Positions 36,601 to 47,252 of a DNA stretch of 64,000 nt are shown in pieces. This stretch comes from Ilex aquifolium (taxonomy: Eukaryota > Streptophyta > Magnoliopsida > Aquifoliales > Aquifoliaceae): contig OX637399.1 of NCBI GenBank assembly GCA_951799425.1, forward strand, positions 14,066,501 to 14,130,500, read 5' to 3'. Position numbers and translations under genes: made by a program. The notes beneath the pieces are model-generated. The model was given only the letters and a program-made list of their open reading frames with translations, was not told the origin of the DNA and did not search any database. Numbering within the stretch: the first letter of the stretch is position 1; every line of letters begins with the position of its first letter.

Positions 36601-39241
36601 AAAATTTCAAAAATATATAGTTCTATTTTTCTTTCTTCTATTTTAATTTTTCACTTATAAAAGACAATCCTTGAAATATTTATTCAATAAATAATTAATT
36701 TCAATATAAAACTAATGTAATTGTAACATTTAATTTTAAATAATCTGAAATAGAACATATATTCACTCATTATATTAAATTAATAAAATACTGATTTTTT
36801 TAATTATTATTATAAAATATTAATGTATCTAATATTACATTAAATATTTTAATAATTTATGAAAGAGTAAATTTAATCCAAGTAAATTTTGGTAAAAACT
36901 AAACTCAAAAATTAATTACCCATAAAAAATAAATTAACCACACTACAACATAATCAATTATCCATATTTGTTCATTGAGACTTTTTTTACCAAAAAAAAA
37001 AAAGCCTTTTAGTAAAAATATTAGTGATTTATAAAACTGTTAAAGGTCTAAAGGGGTCGAACCTATGACTTTCTAGTTAATAAGTTGACTCACTGAGCTA
37101 CTACTTTTATATGGCTTTAAAGACTAATATAAGTCTTTAAAGACTCTGTCACAAAAAAAAGATCTTAAAAGATATAAAAAAATGTTTTACCTTTATATAG
37201 AAAGAGAAAAAAAAGGGTAATTCCTTTTGTTAAATGGTTTTTAACCTACTATGCTCCACTTACCATGGATCAATTAAATGTAATTGAAAAATTTCAGCAT
37301 AAATAGGAAACATTGGATGGTAAAGATATCAATAGTTTTTATCCTCCAACAAATGAAGCCGTAAAGCTAACTTCAAATTCAAATGAGTTAGGTCAAAAAA
37401 TAATGAATGCTTGTTATTCTCTAAAAGATAATAATGATATAGGGAGAAATATCTCTATCAAACAAAATAACTACATCATTGTTTGTCTACAAATGGTAGG
37501 ACAACACTTGAGTAGTGATGTGGAAACCACCAAAATAACGAGATCTGACAACGAAAAGGAATCAAGGATCATTCTACGATCAGAATTGAATGATAGACCT
37601 CGACCCGTTGTTTACGACAAACAAGAATTTTGGTATATATGACCTCAACCCGTTGTTTATTGTGAAAACAAGAACCTCGGTATAAGAGAGACGCCACAAA
37701 CGGTGATGGAAATCCGTTTGATAAGTCGCTGGTGAACGCCATGGGAAATCCCGATAAGTTCGAATAGTTCTTCAAAGAACCGCAGAGAAAATACTCTCCA
37801 ATTTGCTGAATAATGATCTGCCTCATTTAATTGATTAGACGCCTATTTAAAAGGCTGGCCATTACAAGAAAACTTCCAAAGTAAGACTTTCCTTGTCTAT
37901 TTTAGGCATGTGATCAGCCAATTAAAGGGCTGATTGTCTTTTTTTCTTTTAGGAAAGTAAGAGTTTTAGGCAAGTAAGAGTTATTTCTTTACCAGATTTT
38001 AGCCTTAATTAGGATTGCTATTTTAGGAAGTTTCCTTGTAATGGCCAGCCTTTTAAATAGGCGCCTAATCAATGCAATGAGGCAAATCATTATTCAGCAA
38101 ATTAGAGAGTATTTTCTCTGCGGTTCTTTGAAGAACTATTCGAACTTATCGGGATTTAATTTAGATGGCTCTGATACCAAATGATGTGGAAACCGCCAAA
38201 ATAACGAGATCCGACAACGAAAAGGAATCCAAGATCGTTCTACGATCAGAATTGAATGATAGACCTTGACCCGTTGTTTACGACAAAAAAGAACCTTGGT
38301 ATATATGACCTTAACCCGTTGTTTATTGCGAAAACAAGAACCTCGGTATAAGGGAGACGCCACAAACGGTGATGGAAATCCATTTGATAAGTCGCTGGTG
38401 AATGCCACGGAAAATCCCGATAAGTTCGAATAATTCTTCAAAGAACTACAGAGAAAATACTCTCCAATTTGCTAAATAATGATCTACCACCTTTAGATGG
38501 CAAAAAGAAAGCTGATTTTGTCAAGCAGATTCATCAGAAAGCAAGACTCAACATTGAGCGAAGAACGAAGCAGTATGCAAAACAAGCCACAACAAGGGGC
38601 GTCACAAGCTAATTTTTGAACCCGGAGATTAGGGATCTAGTTCAAGTCCGAATTGGGCCGGTTACGAGAGCACGAGCAAGGAAGTTTAAAGATGTATTCA
38701 ATGGATTGATTTAAGAGGCATGGACTCAAGCAAGTTCGTGGAGGCCCATTGAGCATGATCAACTTGGGCAACAAAGATTCATCAACATGATTCAAGTTCT
38801 AGAAGAATCTGGCTAAGGCTAAGCTTAAATTGGCATGTTTTAAAACAAAAAATAAAAAAATTATTAAATGTTTTAAATGCGGAAAAATCGGATACTATGC
38901 TAGTAAGTGTTTAACTAAACAAAAGAAAATGAGTTAATTCGGATGAAGATCTTAAAGATAAAATATTAAAATTAGTAATTAATTTAGAATCTAAAGAAGA
39001 ATTAGAAAGTTCACCTTCTTCTGAAGAATTATGTAATATAGATGATATAAGTGAATCATCTGACGATGATGTATTAGAAAAGGATAAAGCATGCTCATCA
39101 CAATGTCAAGCACAAACTAATTATTATAAGGCTATATTAGACATGAATGCATTAAGTATAAACACTTCAACTAAATCACAATCATTAATCTTTGATCTTA
39201 TAGATCAAATTCAAGATATTATATCTAAAAGGAAAGCGCTT

Positions 39242-39283
<42 letters not shown>

Positions 39284-42200
39284 CTCGTATTATCTTGAAT
39301 TGGGATTGTTACTTCAATTTTTGGAAGTTTAAACCTCATTACTCTAGATCATTGAAGACATGATGTTCCTTTTGGTGAATTCACTAGACTAGTGAACGTA
39401 GCCAGTATGATATTTTTTTAGTTTTTCTATCTGCAAAAAGAATGTGGCATGTCCTATTGAAACTGGGGCAAAATCATTGAAATACCTTTTTGCTTCATTT
39501 TTAATCTACGTGACCTGATAACCTTTAATTCAATAACAGCCTGATTTTAAGACGGAATCATGTGGTCCTAGGGTCATGTGGTCCATTTTGGATCCAGGTT
39601 TGTGTCCTAGTAGGACACGTTTTCAATTTTTGTGACGCACGTCTTGATTCTGAAGAAAGTATTGTGTAGATATAGATGATTTACTTTTCCATGGTTTTAC
39701 TGTGATGTTGGACCACCTCAGAAGTGTGATACTCTTCACTAGCTCTTGTTTTATTATTCTCTTTCTTACTCGATAAGAATATATTTAATCTCTGACTTTA
39801 TCAAATCAAACCAAACCAAGCCTTATTTCCCAATCATTTGTGGTCGGCAGTATGAGTCCGTATTCCCCATTCATTTCGATCATGCGCTATACACTCATTT
39901 AAGTTAAATATTTTCATATATTTTCTTATTATTTCGTTCAATCCCCTACTTCTAGTACCATTAAGAGAAATTCTATCACTTTTTCGAACCGGTGTATTTA
40001 TCGGCCTTCGTTGAACATGATCAAACCATTTTAATCTATTCTCTCTTAACGTACCCTTAATTGGAGCTATTCTTACCATTTCTCTCATTTCGTATTCTAT
40101 TCTGTCTAGTTTTTTCACATATTCACCTTAGCATTCTCATTTCTGCTACACTCATTTTGTCACTATTTGTTTCCTAGTTGCCCAACATTTTGTCCCATAC
40201 AACATTATTGTCCTTATAGTTGTTCGGTAAAACTTACCTTTCAATTTTGTTGGTATCATTCTATCACATAATATACTAGAGGCGTTCCTCCACTTAAACC
40301 AATCAGTGTTGATTCTATGAGTTATATTATCTCCAATCTCTCCATCACTTTTAATGATCGATCCTAGATATCTGAATCGTTTACTCGTTAGTATTTTTTG
40401 ATTTTCAATCTTAACTTTTTCACTATGTCTATTGTTTTTATTACTAAAATTGCATTGCGTATATTCAGTCTTACTCTTACTTTTTTTAAATCCTTTCGAC
40501 TCGAGTGTCTCTTTCCAATTTTTTTGTTTATTGTTAATCCCCTTTCGAGTTTCATCTATTAATACAATATTATCTGCAAATATCATACACCGTGGGACAT
40601 CGTCTTGAATGTGCTTAGCGAGTTCATACATAATCGGGGCGAATAGGTATGGACTTAGGGTCGATCCTTGGTGTAATCCCACTGTAGTTGGAAATTCTTT
40701 ACTTTCTACTACAGAAAACTTAATTGTAGTTATAGCCCTGTTATACATGTCCTTTATCACCTCAATATACTTATTCGTCACTCCTTTTTTCTCAAGCACC
40801 CTCCATATTATATTTCTAGGCATTTTTATCATATGCTTTTTCTAGATTTATAAATACCATATGAAGATTTTTCTTATTATTCTCTATACTTTTCTATGAG
40901 TGTCCTCATTAAATATATAGCCTTCATAGTTGATCTACTCGGCATAAACCCAAACTGATTTTCCGACACTGTAGTTTCAACTCTTAGGTGACGTTCAATG
41001 ACCCTTTTCCATAGTTTCATTATATGACTCATCAATTTTATCCCTCTCTAATTATTACAATTTTTAATATTTTCTTTATTTTTATAGATAGGTACTAAAA
41101 TACTCTTTCTCCATTAATTGGGCATTTTCCTAGTAGCAATAATTCTATTGAATAATTTTGTTAGCCACGATACCTCCTGCCTAAGCACTTCCAAACCTCA
41201 ATTAAAATCTCATCCAGTTCTAAAGGTTTGCTAATTTCGTTTTCTTCAATACAAACTCTACTTCCGAATTCTTTATTCTACGAAAGAACGTTTTATGAAT
41301 GCTACCATTTTCTATCTCTTCTAAGTTTCTTAAGTGAGTTTCATTTAATAGTTTTTCAAAATAGTCTATCCACCGATCATTTACTTTCCTCATCTTTAAC
41401 TAAAATCTTTGAGTCATCACCCTTAATGTACTTAACTTGGTTAAAATCTCTTATTTCTTTTTCTCTAATTTTAGCTAGTTTGTAAATGTATTTTTCTCCC
41501 TTTTTACTATTTAGTTTTTTACTATTTAGTTTGTAATTTTAGCTAGTTTTTTTGTACAACGCGTCGTAGGCTTTTCACTTAGTGTCTCTAACTATCTTTT
41601 TAACTCCTTGTTAGCTAATTTATATATTTGGAAGTTCTCGTTATTTCAGTCATTTTGCCATCTCTTAAAGGATTTTTTCTTTCCTTTGACTACATCTTGT
41701 ATGTCGTTATTCTACCATCAAGTTTCTTTTCCCACAAACCCTCTAACCTTTGACTCTCCAAGAACCTCTTTCGAAATTTTCCTAATGTCTTCCGTCATCC
41801 TACTCCAAATAATGTTAAATCTCATCCTCTAGGTTCCATAAGGTCTCCTTAAGCATTCTACTCCTAAATAGTATTAGTTTCTCATCTTTTAGATTCCATC
41901 ATCTCGTTCTTCTTTTTCTAATGCTTCTCCTTACTCTATGTTGCCCTTTAATATATAAATCTAGGATTATTAGCCTATGTTGAGATGTTAACCTCTCCTC
42001 CGAGATAACTTTACAATCTTTATATGCTAATTGGTCCGTTCTTCTACTTAAGAAGTAGTTGACTTGATTTTTGTTTGGTCCGCTCTGCTCTTAAAGGTTA
42101 TTAGATGTTCTTCTCGTTTTCTAAGTAAGGTGTTTGCCACTAGAAAGTCATATGCCATTGCAAACTTTAAAATACTCTCTCCGGTTTCATTTTGATCACC

Positions 42201-45200
42201 ATATCCATAACCACCATGCACCCACTCATATTGTGTCCTATCTTTTCCTACATGTCCATTGAAATCTCCACCTATGATTATCTACTCTCTTATAGGTATA
42301 TGTTGAACTAATTAATCTATTTGCTCCTAAAATTACTTTTTAATATGTTCCTCTAACCCTACTTGGGGTGCACAAGTATTAATCACATTAATTATATTAT
42401 CTCCGACTACAAGTTTAATAGATATAATCCTATTTCCTTTTCTTGTAATTGTTATTACGCTATCTTTTAGGCCTTTATCTACAATTATTCCCACTCCATT
42501 TCTTCGTTTATCCTTTCCTATTTGGTAAATATTAAATCTTGTATTTTCTATCTCCTTTGCTTTCTCACCTACTCACTTAGTTTCTTGTAAGCATGCTATA
42601 CTAATTTTTCTCTTGCTCATAGTGTCTACTAATTCCATAGTTTTGTCAGTGAGTGTACCTATGTTCCATCTTGCTAATCTAAATCTATAATTGTAGACTA
42701 GCTTCCTTACCCAAACCACGTCTGTCCATGGCGTAGAGACTCTTGCCTATTTATCACCACATCGGCGCCCCCAACTTATTTGTAAAAACGCCCCAAGGCA
42801 GGCGCAATGCTCCTAATTGATTTTTCGAAACTCCCCGAGGCAAGCGCAATGCGTCGTTGATGGGGAACGACCTAGCATTAATGCATATATCATTGTTTGG
42901 ACTCATCAATTGGATCCAATAAAATTTTACGCTGATTGTCGGCTACTTAACGCAACCCTCCTCCTTTATCTTGACTTGGGACAGGCAGTGTTGAATACAA
43001 CATTGGCGGAGTTATTTTATCTCTGACTTTCATATGTTATATTTAGGGTTTTAAGGTGATCTCGTAGTTCCCTTTTGACTTGTGAGGCCATTGGCACATG
43101 GATTGGCATGTAATCTGCCTGTTGCAGCAATGCATGTCCAAACATAACATTTTGCCATTGTATCATGAAAAGCGCCAGTGATCCTCATAGCCTTATCCCC
43201 ATCTATGCCCACGACAGTACCTGTGAAGCATTCTCTTATAAAGCAGGTGGTCTCATAGATAGGTTCAACCATATAATTAGGCATGAGAATGGCTAGCAGC
43301 TTACTTTAGAATCCTAGGGTCTACTAATGTGGAAATGACAACTAATATCGTGTTGAAGTGTCTTATGTCTAATTTTTGAGGATGTAAAGGTACATAGGGA
43401 AGGATTATTTGGTATATTTAGGGCCTACATGATGCTCTGTTGCTTAGCCATAGAAGTGGTCACAAGTTTTTTATAAATTCTAGATCTTTTGCTCTACAAA
43501 AGGAGATATTGAATAATGGAATGGGTATAAATTAGCAGTCCAATTTTTGCAAACTTGACCTCACGTTATGGATTGTCCCACGGTCTTATACCTATTTTCT
43601 GTTCCATATAGTTGAATCCAGTTCTTACTATTTTGTTTTGCAGAAACAAAAGATGATATATGTTTTTCCATTTTTATTAACCCTTCTAGAGCAAAACATG
43701 GCCCTGCTGTCATCCTGCATAATGTTGGAATATGTGTTCCAATCACCTGCCTGCCATCTCCTTTTCATTTATGGGAGTCATTTGTTCAATTTTATTCAAA
43801 ATTTACATTACTCTTGTCAACATCCTTCATGCGGCTGTCATAGGAAGGATTTACCTGTGTCAAAAGTATGAAAATTTGTAGAAAGGAAAAACTAACAATG
43901 AAAGAGTCAATTGTAACCCCGACCACTAATCTCTAGCAGGAATGCAGCGCCTAAAGTTACTTGTGGTTGATGTAAAATGGGATTAATAAATTCATATTGT
44001 ATATTTGTAGGAAGAACTGGATGGCCTTGCGATGAACTACATTGAGCGCTTCAAAATTTACTATGTACTCAATCAGGTCAGTTTTTCTTTCTTATGGTGT
44101 TTATCTACTATATTTAATTTCCACTCCTCAATCCTTTTATAGGTGTTTCGATGTATTGTTTTGGCTATCTTGGAAATGAAAACATTTCGAAAACAAAATA
44201 GAAAAAAATAAAAAATTTGAAAATTTATTTTCAAAATATTCCTCATCAAAATATATCGAAATATGTTGAAACACTTCGAAACATTGGTGGAAATATGTCG
44301 AAACATCTTAAAACAACTCGAAACATCCCAAAACACCTTGAAGTATTGAAATTTCGATTCAATCATTGATCATTTTAGTCTCTTTTCAAACGAAGACGTT
44401 TCAACCGTTTCTACCGTTTCGGAACCATATATTGATCTATTTTTAATCTTTTCTCAAGGTGCGGGTGCCTCCCTTTTTTCCTTTCTAGATGCCTTGACTT
44501 GGAACAGAAAAATATTAGAGGCCCCTACAGGAGCTCTTGCCCTACTCCCAACCTCCCCCCACTCCCCAAAAAAAATCAAAAAAAGGAAAAAGAAAAAAGT
44601 GGAGCTCTTGGAAGTTATTGATGACCACAAATAGTTTTAGTTTAGTATGACTACTCATCTTTGTCAGCTAATCATTCAACTTAGTCGGTGAAACAAAGTT
44701 GTGTGATGCGCTCAAAACTGCCTGTCTGGCTTTTGATAGTTCATTTGATGGTTGCTATTGGCACACTAAGCAATCACCATTCGTTTGAGGGGTGCGAAAC
44801 TATAGCGGGGGATGAGTAAACTTACAAGTACATCAGAGCTGACGTGCTTGTGTGCCTTCCCGCAGTTTTATATAAGTATGAAAAAAGGAAACACCATTTA
44901 TGTAGCTGAACCTAAACAGTTGAGACAAGATTTTGGTGAATTGAGTTTGAAAAAAAAAAATGAGGACATGTAAGATGGGTCCCACTTTTATAGGCATCAG
45001 GTTGATGCCCTTAAAAGCTTGTGTGTAGGTAGACCTACTTAGGCGTTGTGTGTGAAGATGCACTAATTGGTCGCTTAAACACTTCTGCAGCCACCTGAAG
45101 TATGGGATGAAGGTGTTGGATTTGTATCCAAGGAAATGATCCAAACCCATTGCCCAGCACCTGCCTCTGATATTCAGGTATTTTTTGAACTCTTCACATT

Positions 45201-45419
45201 TGCTTTATGTGAATACTTTAAACCTCGTACCTGATTTTACAGCAGTCATCACATTTACAAGTCATGATCAAAATTAATAAGGAAATGGTAATGATGAAGC
45301 ACTGATTATTAAGGTGGAACCTGCAGATTCTGCGGTGTGGTCCACCACCGATGAACAAAGCGATGGCTGCCCACCTTGATGCTCTTGGATATGCACCAGA
45401 GATGCAGTTTCAGTTCTGA
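27541..45419 (+). CDS. CBR1: NADH-cytochrome b5 reductase 1 (nine exons)
   Basis: Joining exons 27541-27643, 28005-28146, 28290-28380, 28507-28584, 30883-30963, 31080-31169, 44011-44076, 45091-45177 and 45327-45419 gives an uninterrupted 276-residue protein, with GT-AG at every intron. It matches plant CBR1 (Arabidopsis ~281 aa) almost throughout. There is an N-terminal membrane anchor at residues ~10-28. FAD motifs are KPYTPT (93-98) and GRMS (117-120). NADH-binding motifs are GGSGITP (156-162) and CGPPPM (250-255). The usual QFQF-type C-terminus is present. The family passes electrons from NADH through FAD to cytochrome b5 at the ER face, feeding fatty-acid desaturation and related reactions. 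Intron 6 is 12,841 bp and full of transposons, yet the exons are intact, so the gene is probably functional. Confidence 0.97.
27684..27715 (+). repeat. GC/AC alternating tract in CBR1 intron 1
   Basis: Alternating purine-pyrimidine DNA, (GC)n then (CA)n, runs for about 32 bp with one register slip at CTCG. Such tracts are prone to Z-DNA. It lies about 40 bp after the first donor site. Confidence 0.9.
28005..28146 (+). CDS. CBR1: CBR1 exon 2
   Basis: Residues 35-81 and two bases of codon 82, starting [16 protein letters not shown]. It is the first strand region of the FAD domain, with [11 protein letters not shown] and GLPIGQHIS. The acceptor is TTAATAG and the donor AG|GTTCAG. Confidence 0.97.
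28290..28380 (+). CDS. CBR1: CBR1 exon 3 (FAD-binding motif)
   Basis: Completes Arg82 and runs to Lys112. It carries KPYTPTTLD, the RxYTPxS/T-type flavin-binding motif. Confidence 0.97.
28507..28584 (+). CDS. CBR1: CBR1 exon 4
   Basis: Residues 113-138, [20 protein letters not shown] and onwards. GRMS contacts the FAD pyrophosphate in the family. Confidence 0.97.
29766..29862. repeat. Tandem GATACG/GACACG motifs in CBR1 intron 4
   Basis: ACACGATACGGACACGC-like words are repeated about five times. It looks like the subterminal repeat region of a transposon end, and a related GTTCGGACACATGTC word occurs near 30320. No clear matching terminus was found, so the element boundaries are open. Confidence 0.5.
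30883..30963 (+). CDS. CBR1: CBR1 exon 5 (NADH-binding GGSGITP)
   Basis: Residues 139-165, [20 protein letters not shown] and onwards, which completes the FAD domain and opens the NADH domain with [10 protein letters not shown]. Confidence 0.97.
31080..31169 (+). CDS. CBR1: CBR1 exon 6
   Basis: Residues 166-195, [20 protein letters not shown] and onwards, part of the Rossmann-like NADH domain. The donor is AAG|GTGATT at the start of the 12.8 kb intron. Confidence 0.97.
31984..32722. mobile_element. Non-autonomous hAT-like MITE in CBR1 intron 6 (739 bp)
   Basis: Both ends are inverted copies. The left end reads CAAGGTTTTTAAAATCGGGA and the complement of the right end reads CAAGGTTATTAAAATCGCGA, followed in both by TCCTACC. 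Inside each end, ATCGTAGGATC words recur in both orientations as subterminal repeats. The flanking eight bases, CGTCGATT (left) and CATGGATT (right), match at six positions, fitting a decayed hAT-type 8-bp target duplication. No transposase is present. Confidence 0.75.
32860..36545 (-). pseudogene. hAT transposon with BED-finger transposase relic
   Basis: Reading leftwards from ~36545 there is a BED zinc finger ([20 protein letters not shown], then [16 protein letters not shown]). A DUF659/RNase H-like core follows near 35700-35450 ([32 protein letters not shown]). The hAT C-terminal block is at 34380-34150 ([16 protein letters not shown], then LDYIF-like LNYIFNDYD). A disordered Asp/Gly/Tyr-rich tail runs to ~33086. 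Several stops and frameshifts break the frame, so it is inactive. The left side (32860-32940) has TATCGGNTGATACG-type subterminal words, but the right terminus was not found. It is on the opposite strand to CBR1. Confidence 0.82.
33459..33486. repeat. (AGTACT)n microsatellite in hAT tail
   Basis: Four to five copies of the self-complementary hexamer AGTACT/ACTAGT. A second trinucleotide tract, CAT then CAC, at 33930-33968 corresponds to Asp and Gly runs in the transposase tail. Confidence 0.9.
36600..37000. other. Very AT-rich intron segment, no gene
   Basis: Low-complexity A/T sequence with no recognised element. Confidence 0.5.
37053..37101 (-). repeat. tRNA-derived SINE-like fragment (A and B boxes)
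   Basis: On the minus strand TAGCTCAGTGAG (A box) is followed after ~25 bases by AGGTTCGACCCC (B box), the internal RNA polymerase III promoter of tRNAs. The intervening bases do not fold into a full tRNA, and no 3' CCA-acceptor pairing is obvious. A degenerate SINE head fits better than a tRNA gene. Confidence 0.45.
37300..39245 (+). mobile_element. Endogenous pararetrovirus fragment (Caulimoviridae), interrupted
   Basis: Two plus-strand pieces resemble the coat-protein/zinc-knuckle region of endogenous plant pararetroviruses (Petuvirus/Florendovirus type). 37313-37515 is rich in the [15 protein letters not shown] and [11 protein letters not shown] kind of motif. 38830-39245 has a CCHC-like knuckle ([14 protein letters not shown]), then acidic Ser/Asp/Glu-rich sequence ([16 protein letters not shown]) and a hydrophobic DLIDQIQDI segment. 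LTR-retrotransposon material at 37517-38815 separates them. Only part of one viral gene region is present. It is a broken fossil with several breaks, inside CBR1 intron 6. Confidence 0.65.
37517..38815. mobile_element. Rearranged LTR-retrotransposon debris within the pararetrovirus
   Basis: Two direct copies (37517-37800 and 38181-38470), both starting TGATGTGGAAACC, look like the end of one LTR family on the minus strand. The second has TTGGTATCAGAGCC beside it (38162-38178), an initiator-Met tRNA primer site. A third, inverted partial copy lies at 38030-38157. The stretch 38490-38815 resembles the C-terminal end of a Ty3/gypsy polyprotein on the plus strand ([19 protein letters not shown]). 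The mixture of orientations implies more than one event. Broken fossil. Confidence 0.6.
39242..39283. repeat. (CT)n(AT)n compound microsatellite
   Basis: About nine CT units are followed by about eleven AT units, directly after the pararetrovirus fragment. Confidence 0.95.
39800..43014 (-). mobile_element. RTE-clade LINE, full length but with decayed ORF
   Basis: The element is flanked by a near-perfect target duplication, TTTAATCTCTGACTTT at 39784-39799 and TTTTATCTCTGACTTT at 43015-43030. Its length of ~3.2 kb is normal for plant RTE elements. Reading leftwards there is a GC-richer 5' leader (CACTGCCTGTCCCAAGTC). An APE-type endonuclease follows from ~42700 ([26 protein letters not shown]). 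Then come reverse transcriptase blocks at 40830-40150 ([45 protein letters not shown]) and the tail WFDHVQRRP and [13 protein letters not shown]. The catalytic FADD is FADN here, and several stops and frameshifts interrupt the endonuclease half, so it is dead. The 3' end has short TTGGT/TTGAT repeats, as in other RTEs. Confidence 0.88.
43031..44010. other. End of CBR1 intron 6, no gene seen
   Basis: Single-copy-looking intron sequence with only spurious short frames. It ends in a TTTGTAG acceptor. Confidence 0.5.
44011..44076 (+). CDS. CBR1: CBR1 exon 7
   Basis: Residues 196-217, [20 protein letters not shown] and onwards. The acceptor is at the end of the 12.8 kb intron and the donor is CAG|GTCAGT. 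Confidence 0.97.
44149..44420. repeat. CGAAACAT-type repeat patch in CBR1 intron 7
   Basis: About eight variants of TCGAAACAT or TTGAAACAC occur at roughly 15-25 bp spacing, with GTTTCTACCGTTTCGGAACC at the right. It looks like transposon subterminal repeats. Termini were not settled. Confidence 0.5.
45091..45177 (+). CDS. CBR1: CBR1 exon 8
   Basis: Residues 218-246, [20 protein letters not shown] and onwards, highly conserved in plant CBR1. Confidence 0.97.
45327..45419 (+). CDS. CBR1: CBR1 exon 9 (CGPPPM and C-terminus)
   Basis: Residues 247-276 and [23 protein letters not shown] carries the CGPPPM motif that sets NADH preference in the family. It ends YAPEMQFQF. Confidence 0.98.
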   Translation: MLRCGPPPMNKAMAAHLDALGYAPEMQFQF

Positions 45420-45573
45420 TCCTCGTGGATTATTAGCCTTAATGGAAAACCACAATTAGGCCCTCCATCGTTTGAGCGAAAAACATTTTTGCTCGGTTTG
45501 TAGTATAAGCAGGTATCTGATGGGAACTCTAGAAGCATTGGAAGAACTATGAACTTCATTGCTTTGAATCTTT

Positions 45574-45579
45574 AATAAA
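45574..45579 (+). terminator. Poly(A) signal of CBR1
   Basis: AATAAA lies 155 bp after the stop codon, in a T-rich 3' UTR. Confidence 0.6.
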
Positions 45580-45894
45580 GGATTTCTCCCCGAATTTGAT
45601 TACAAGACGGATGTTATGTGGAATAGTAATTTGGTTTTTAGTATACTCTCCACTTATGTCTCGACTTTCCAACGCAAGGATGGGAAACACTTATGTTTGC
45701 TACCAACAATTTAAGTACTTGAGTAATGTTATTTAGATATAATTTATTGACATAATTTACTATGATCTTTGGATTAACTGTAGGCTCTATTAAACATTGG
45801 AATTTAGTTGTTGATTCAATGGTTTTAATATAGTTATATTATTTTGTTAGTAAATTATGTCAGATTTTTAGGTGATAATAGTATTATTCTTTTC

Positions 45895-47252
45895 GGAAAA
45901 ATTTCATCCACATCTCCTAAAGTTAGGTCTAAATACAATGACATCCTTTCTTGATTCTGAAATTTCATTGGTACTCCCGGTTAGTTGTCTGTTTATGGGG
46001 CTGATGGTGAACATTGTTTTATAGAAATACCTTTTAGTATTTTATAGGATAAATTTCATTCACACCCCTTGTAAATAGATTTAATTTTAATAACACCTCC
46101 TCTCAATTTTGAAATTTCATTGCACTCTTTTTTAGTTATATTATATTAGTTTTCAAGTTTATAAATTTAATATTTAATTTTATGAAATTAATGTCTTTTA
46201 TTTAATTTAAACTAAACTAACATTCATCTCATTTTTTTTTGTTCGCAACATTCATCTCATTAAATAAACACAAAAATTTAACTTTATTAAATTAATATTC
46301 AGTTATGTTAATTTAATATTTTATTTCATCAAATTAATATTATTTCTTTAATTTAACATTAAATTATTATTTAATTTCATCAAATTAATACAAAATTGAT
46401 ATTCAATTTTATTAAATTAAAATTTAATATATTAAATAGAATATTAAATTTCATTAATTTAATATTTAACCTTATCAAATTAATGTTATTTTTTTATTTA
46501 GCACTAAATCAACATTCAATTTATTCACATTTATTCAATAAACAATTAAATTTTATCAAATTAACACTAAATTAATATTTAAATTTATCAAATTAAGACC
46601 AAATTTATTCAATTAATATTAAATTTTATCAAATAATATTTAAATTTTATATGTGAAGGGTGATATGTGAAGAGTGGTCAGGTAACGTTGTGGAGGACAG
46701 ACGATAACTGAGACGTTAGAAATAAAGGAGATTTTGACATTAACTTTATAGATTGTAATTTTTATTGTAGAGAAATTATATTTAACTATAAAAATTATAA
46801 AAACTTGATTATGTAACTAAATGAGTGATAATATGATGACTAATACTACAACAAAATTATCATGTGGCGCTTTAAAATGATAAAAATTCCTTGGGATCAG
46901 TTGAAAATAAATATAATTAATCTTATTTTTTGGTAAAATGTTAAAATTAATTTTTTTGTTTGTATATATTTTTGACCTTATTATGTTGAATGATATTTTG
47001 TGTCAAAAATAATTTCAATAGATATAAATATATTAGGGAAAAAATTGGTAGTATAGAAGGGTATTATAGGTATTTTAGGAAAAAGAATTGCATAACATTA
47101 GCATTTTTGATTTGTCAGTAACGTAGATTCATGATAAGGGGTGTGATTAAAGTGAACAAATGAACAAGAAGAGAATGTATTGAAATTTCAGAATTAGGAG
47201 GGGTGTCATTACATTTAGACCTAACTATAGGGGGTGTGGATGAAATTTTTTC
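45895..47252. mobile_element. TIR element, MULE-like MITE (1.36 kb)
   Basis: The left end GAAAAATTTCATCCACAT and the complement of the right end AAAAAATTTCATCCACAC continue as inverted copies for about 75 bp, through AGTTAGGTCTAAAT and TCTGAAATTTCA. The flanks TATTATTCTTTT and TACTATTTTTTA are alike, as a decayed 9-10 bp target duplication would be. The interior is AT-rich and non-coding. A second left-type terminus (ATAAATTTCATTCACACCCC) starts at about 46047, suggesting a related copy nested or duplicated inside. Confidence 0.7.
46130..46640. repeat. A/T low-complexity array
   Basis: Irregular repeats of AAATTAATATTTAAATTTATC-type words inside the TIR element. The period is not constant. 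Confidence 0.7.

Noticed and set aside
37053-37101. Functional tRNA gene
   Set aside because: A and B boxes are present, but acceptor and anticodon stems do not pair well. It is listed as a SINE-like fragment.
43051-43284. 77-residue minus-strand ORF in CBR1 intron 6
   Set aside because: No family match by eye, and it lies in an intron between a LINE and exon 7.
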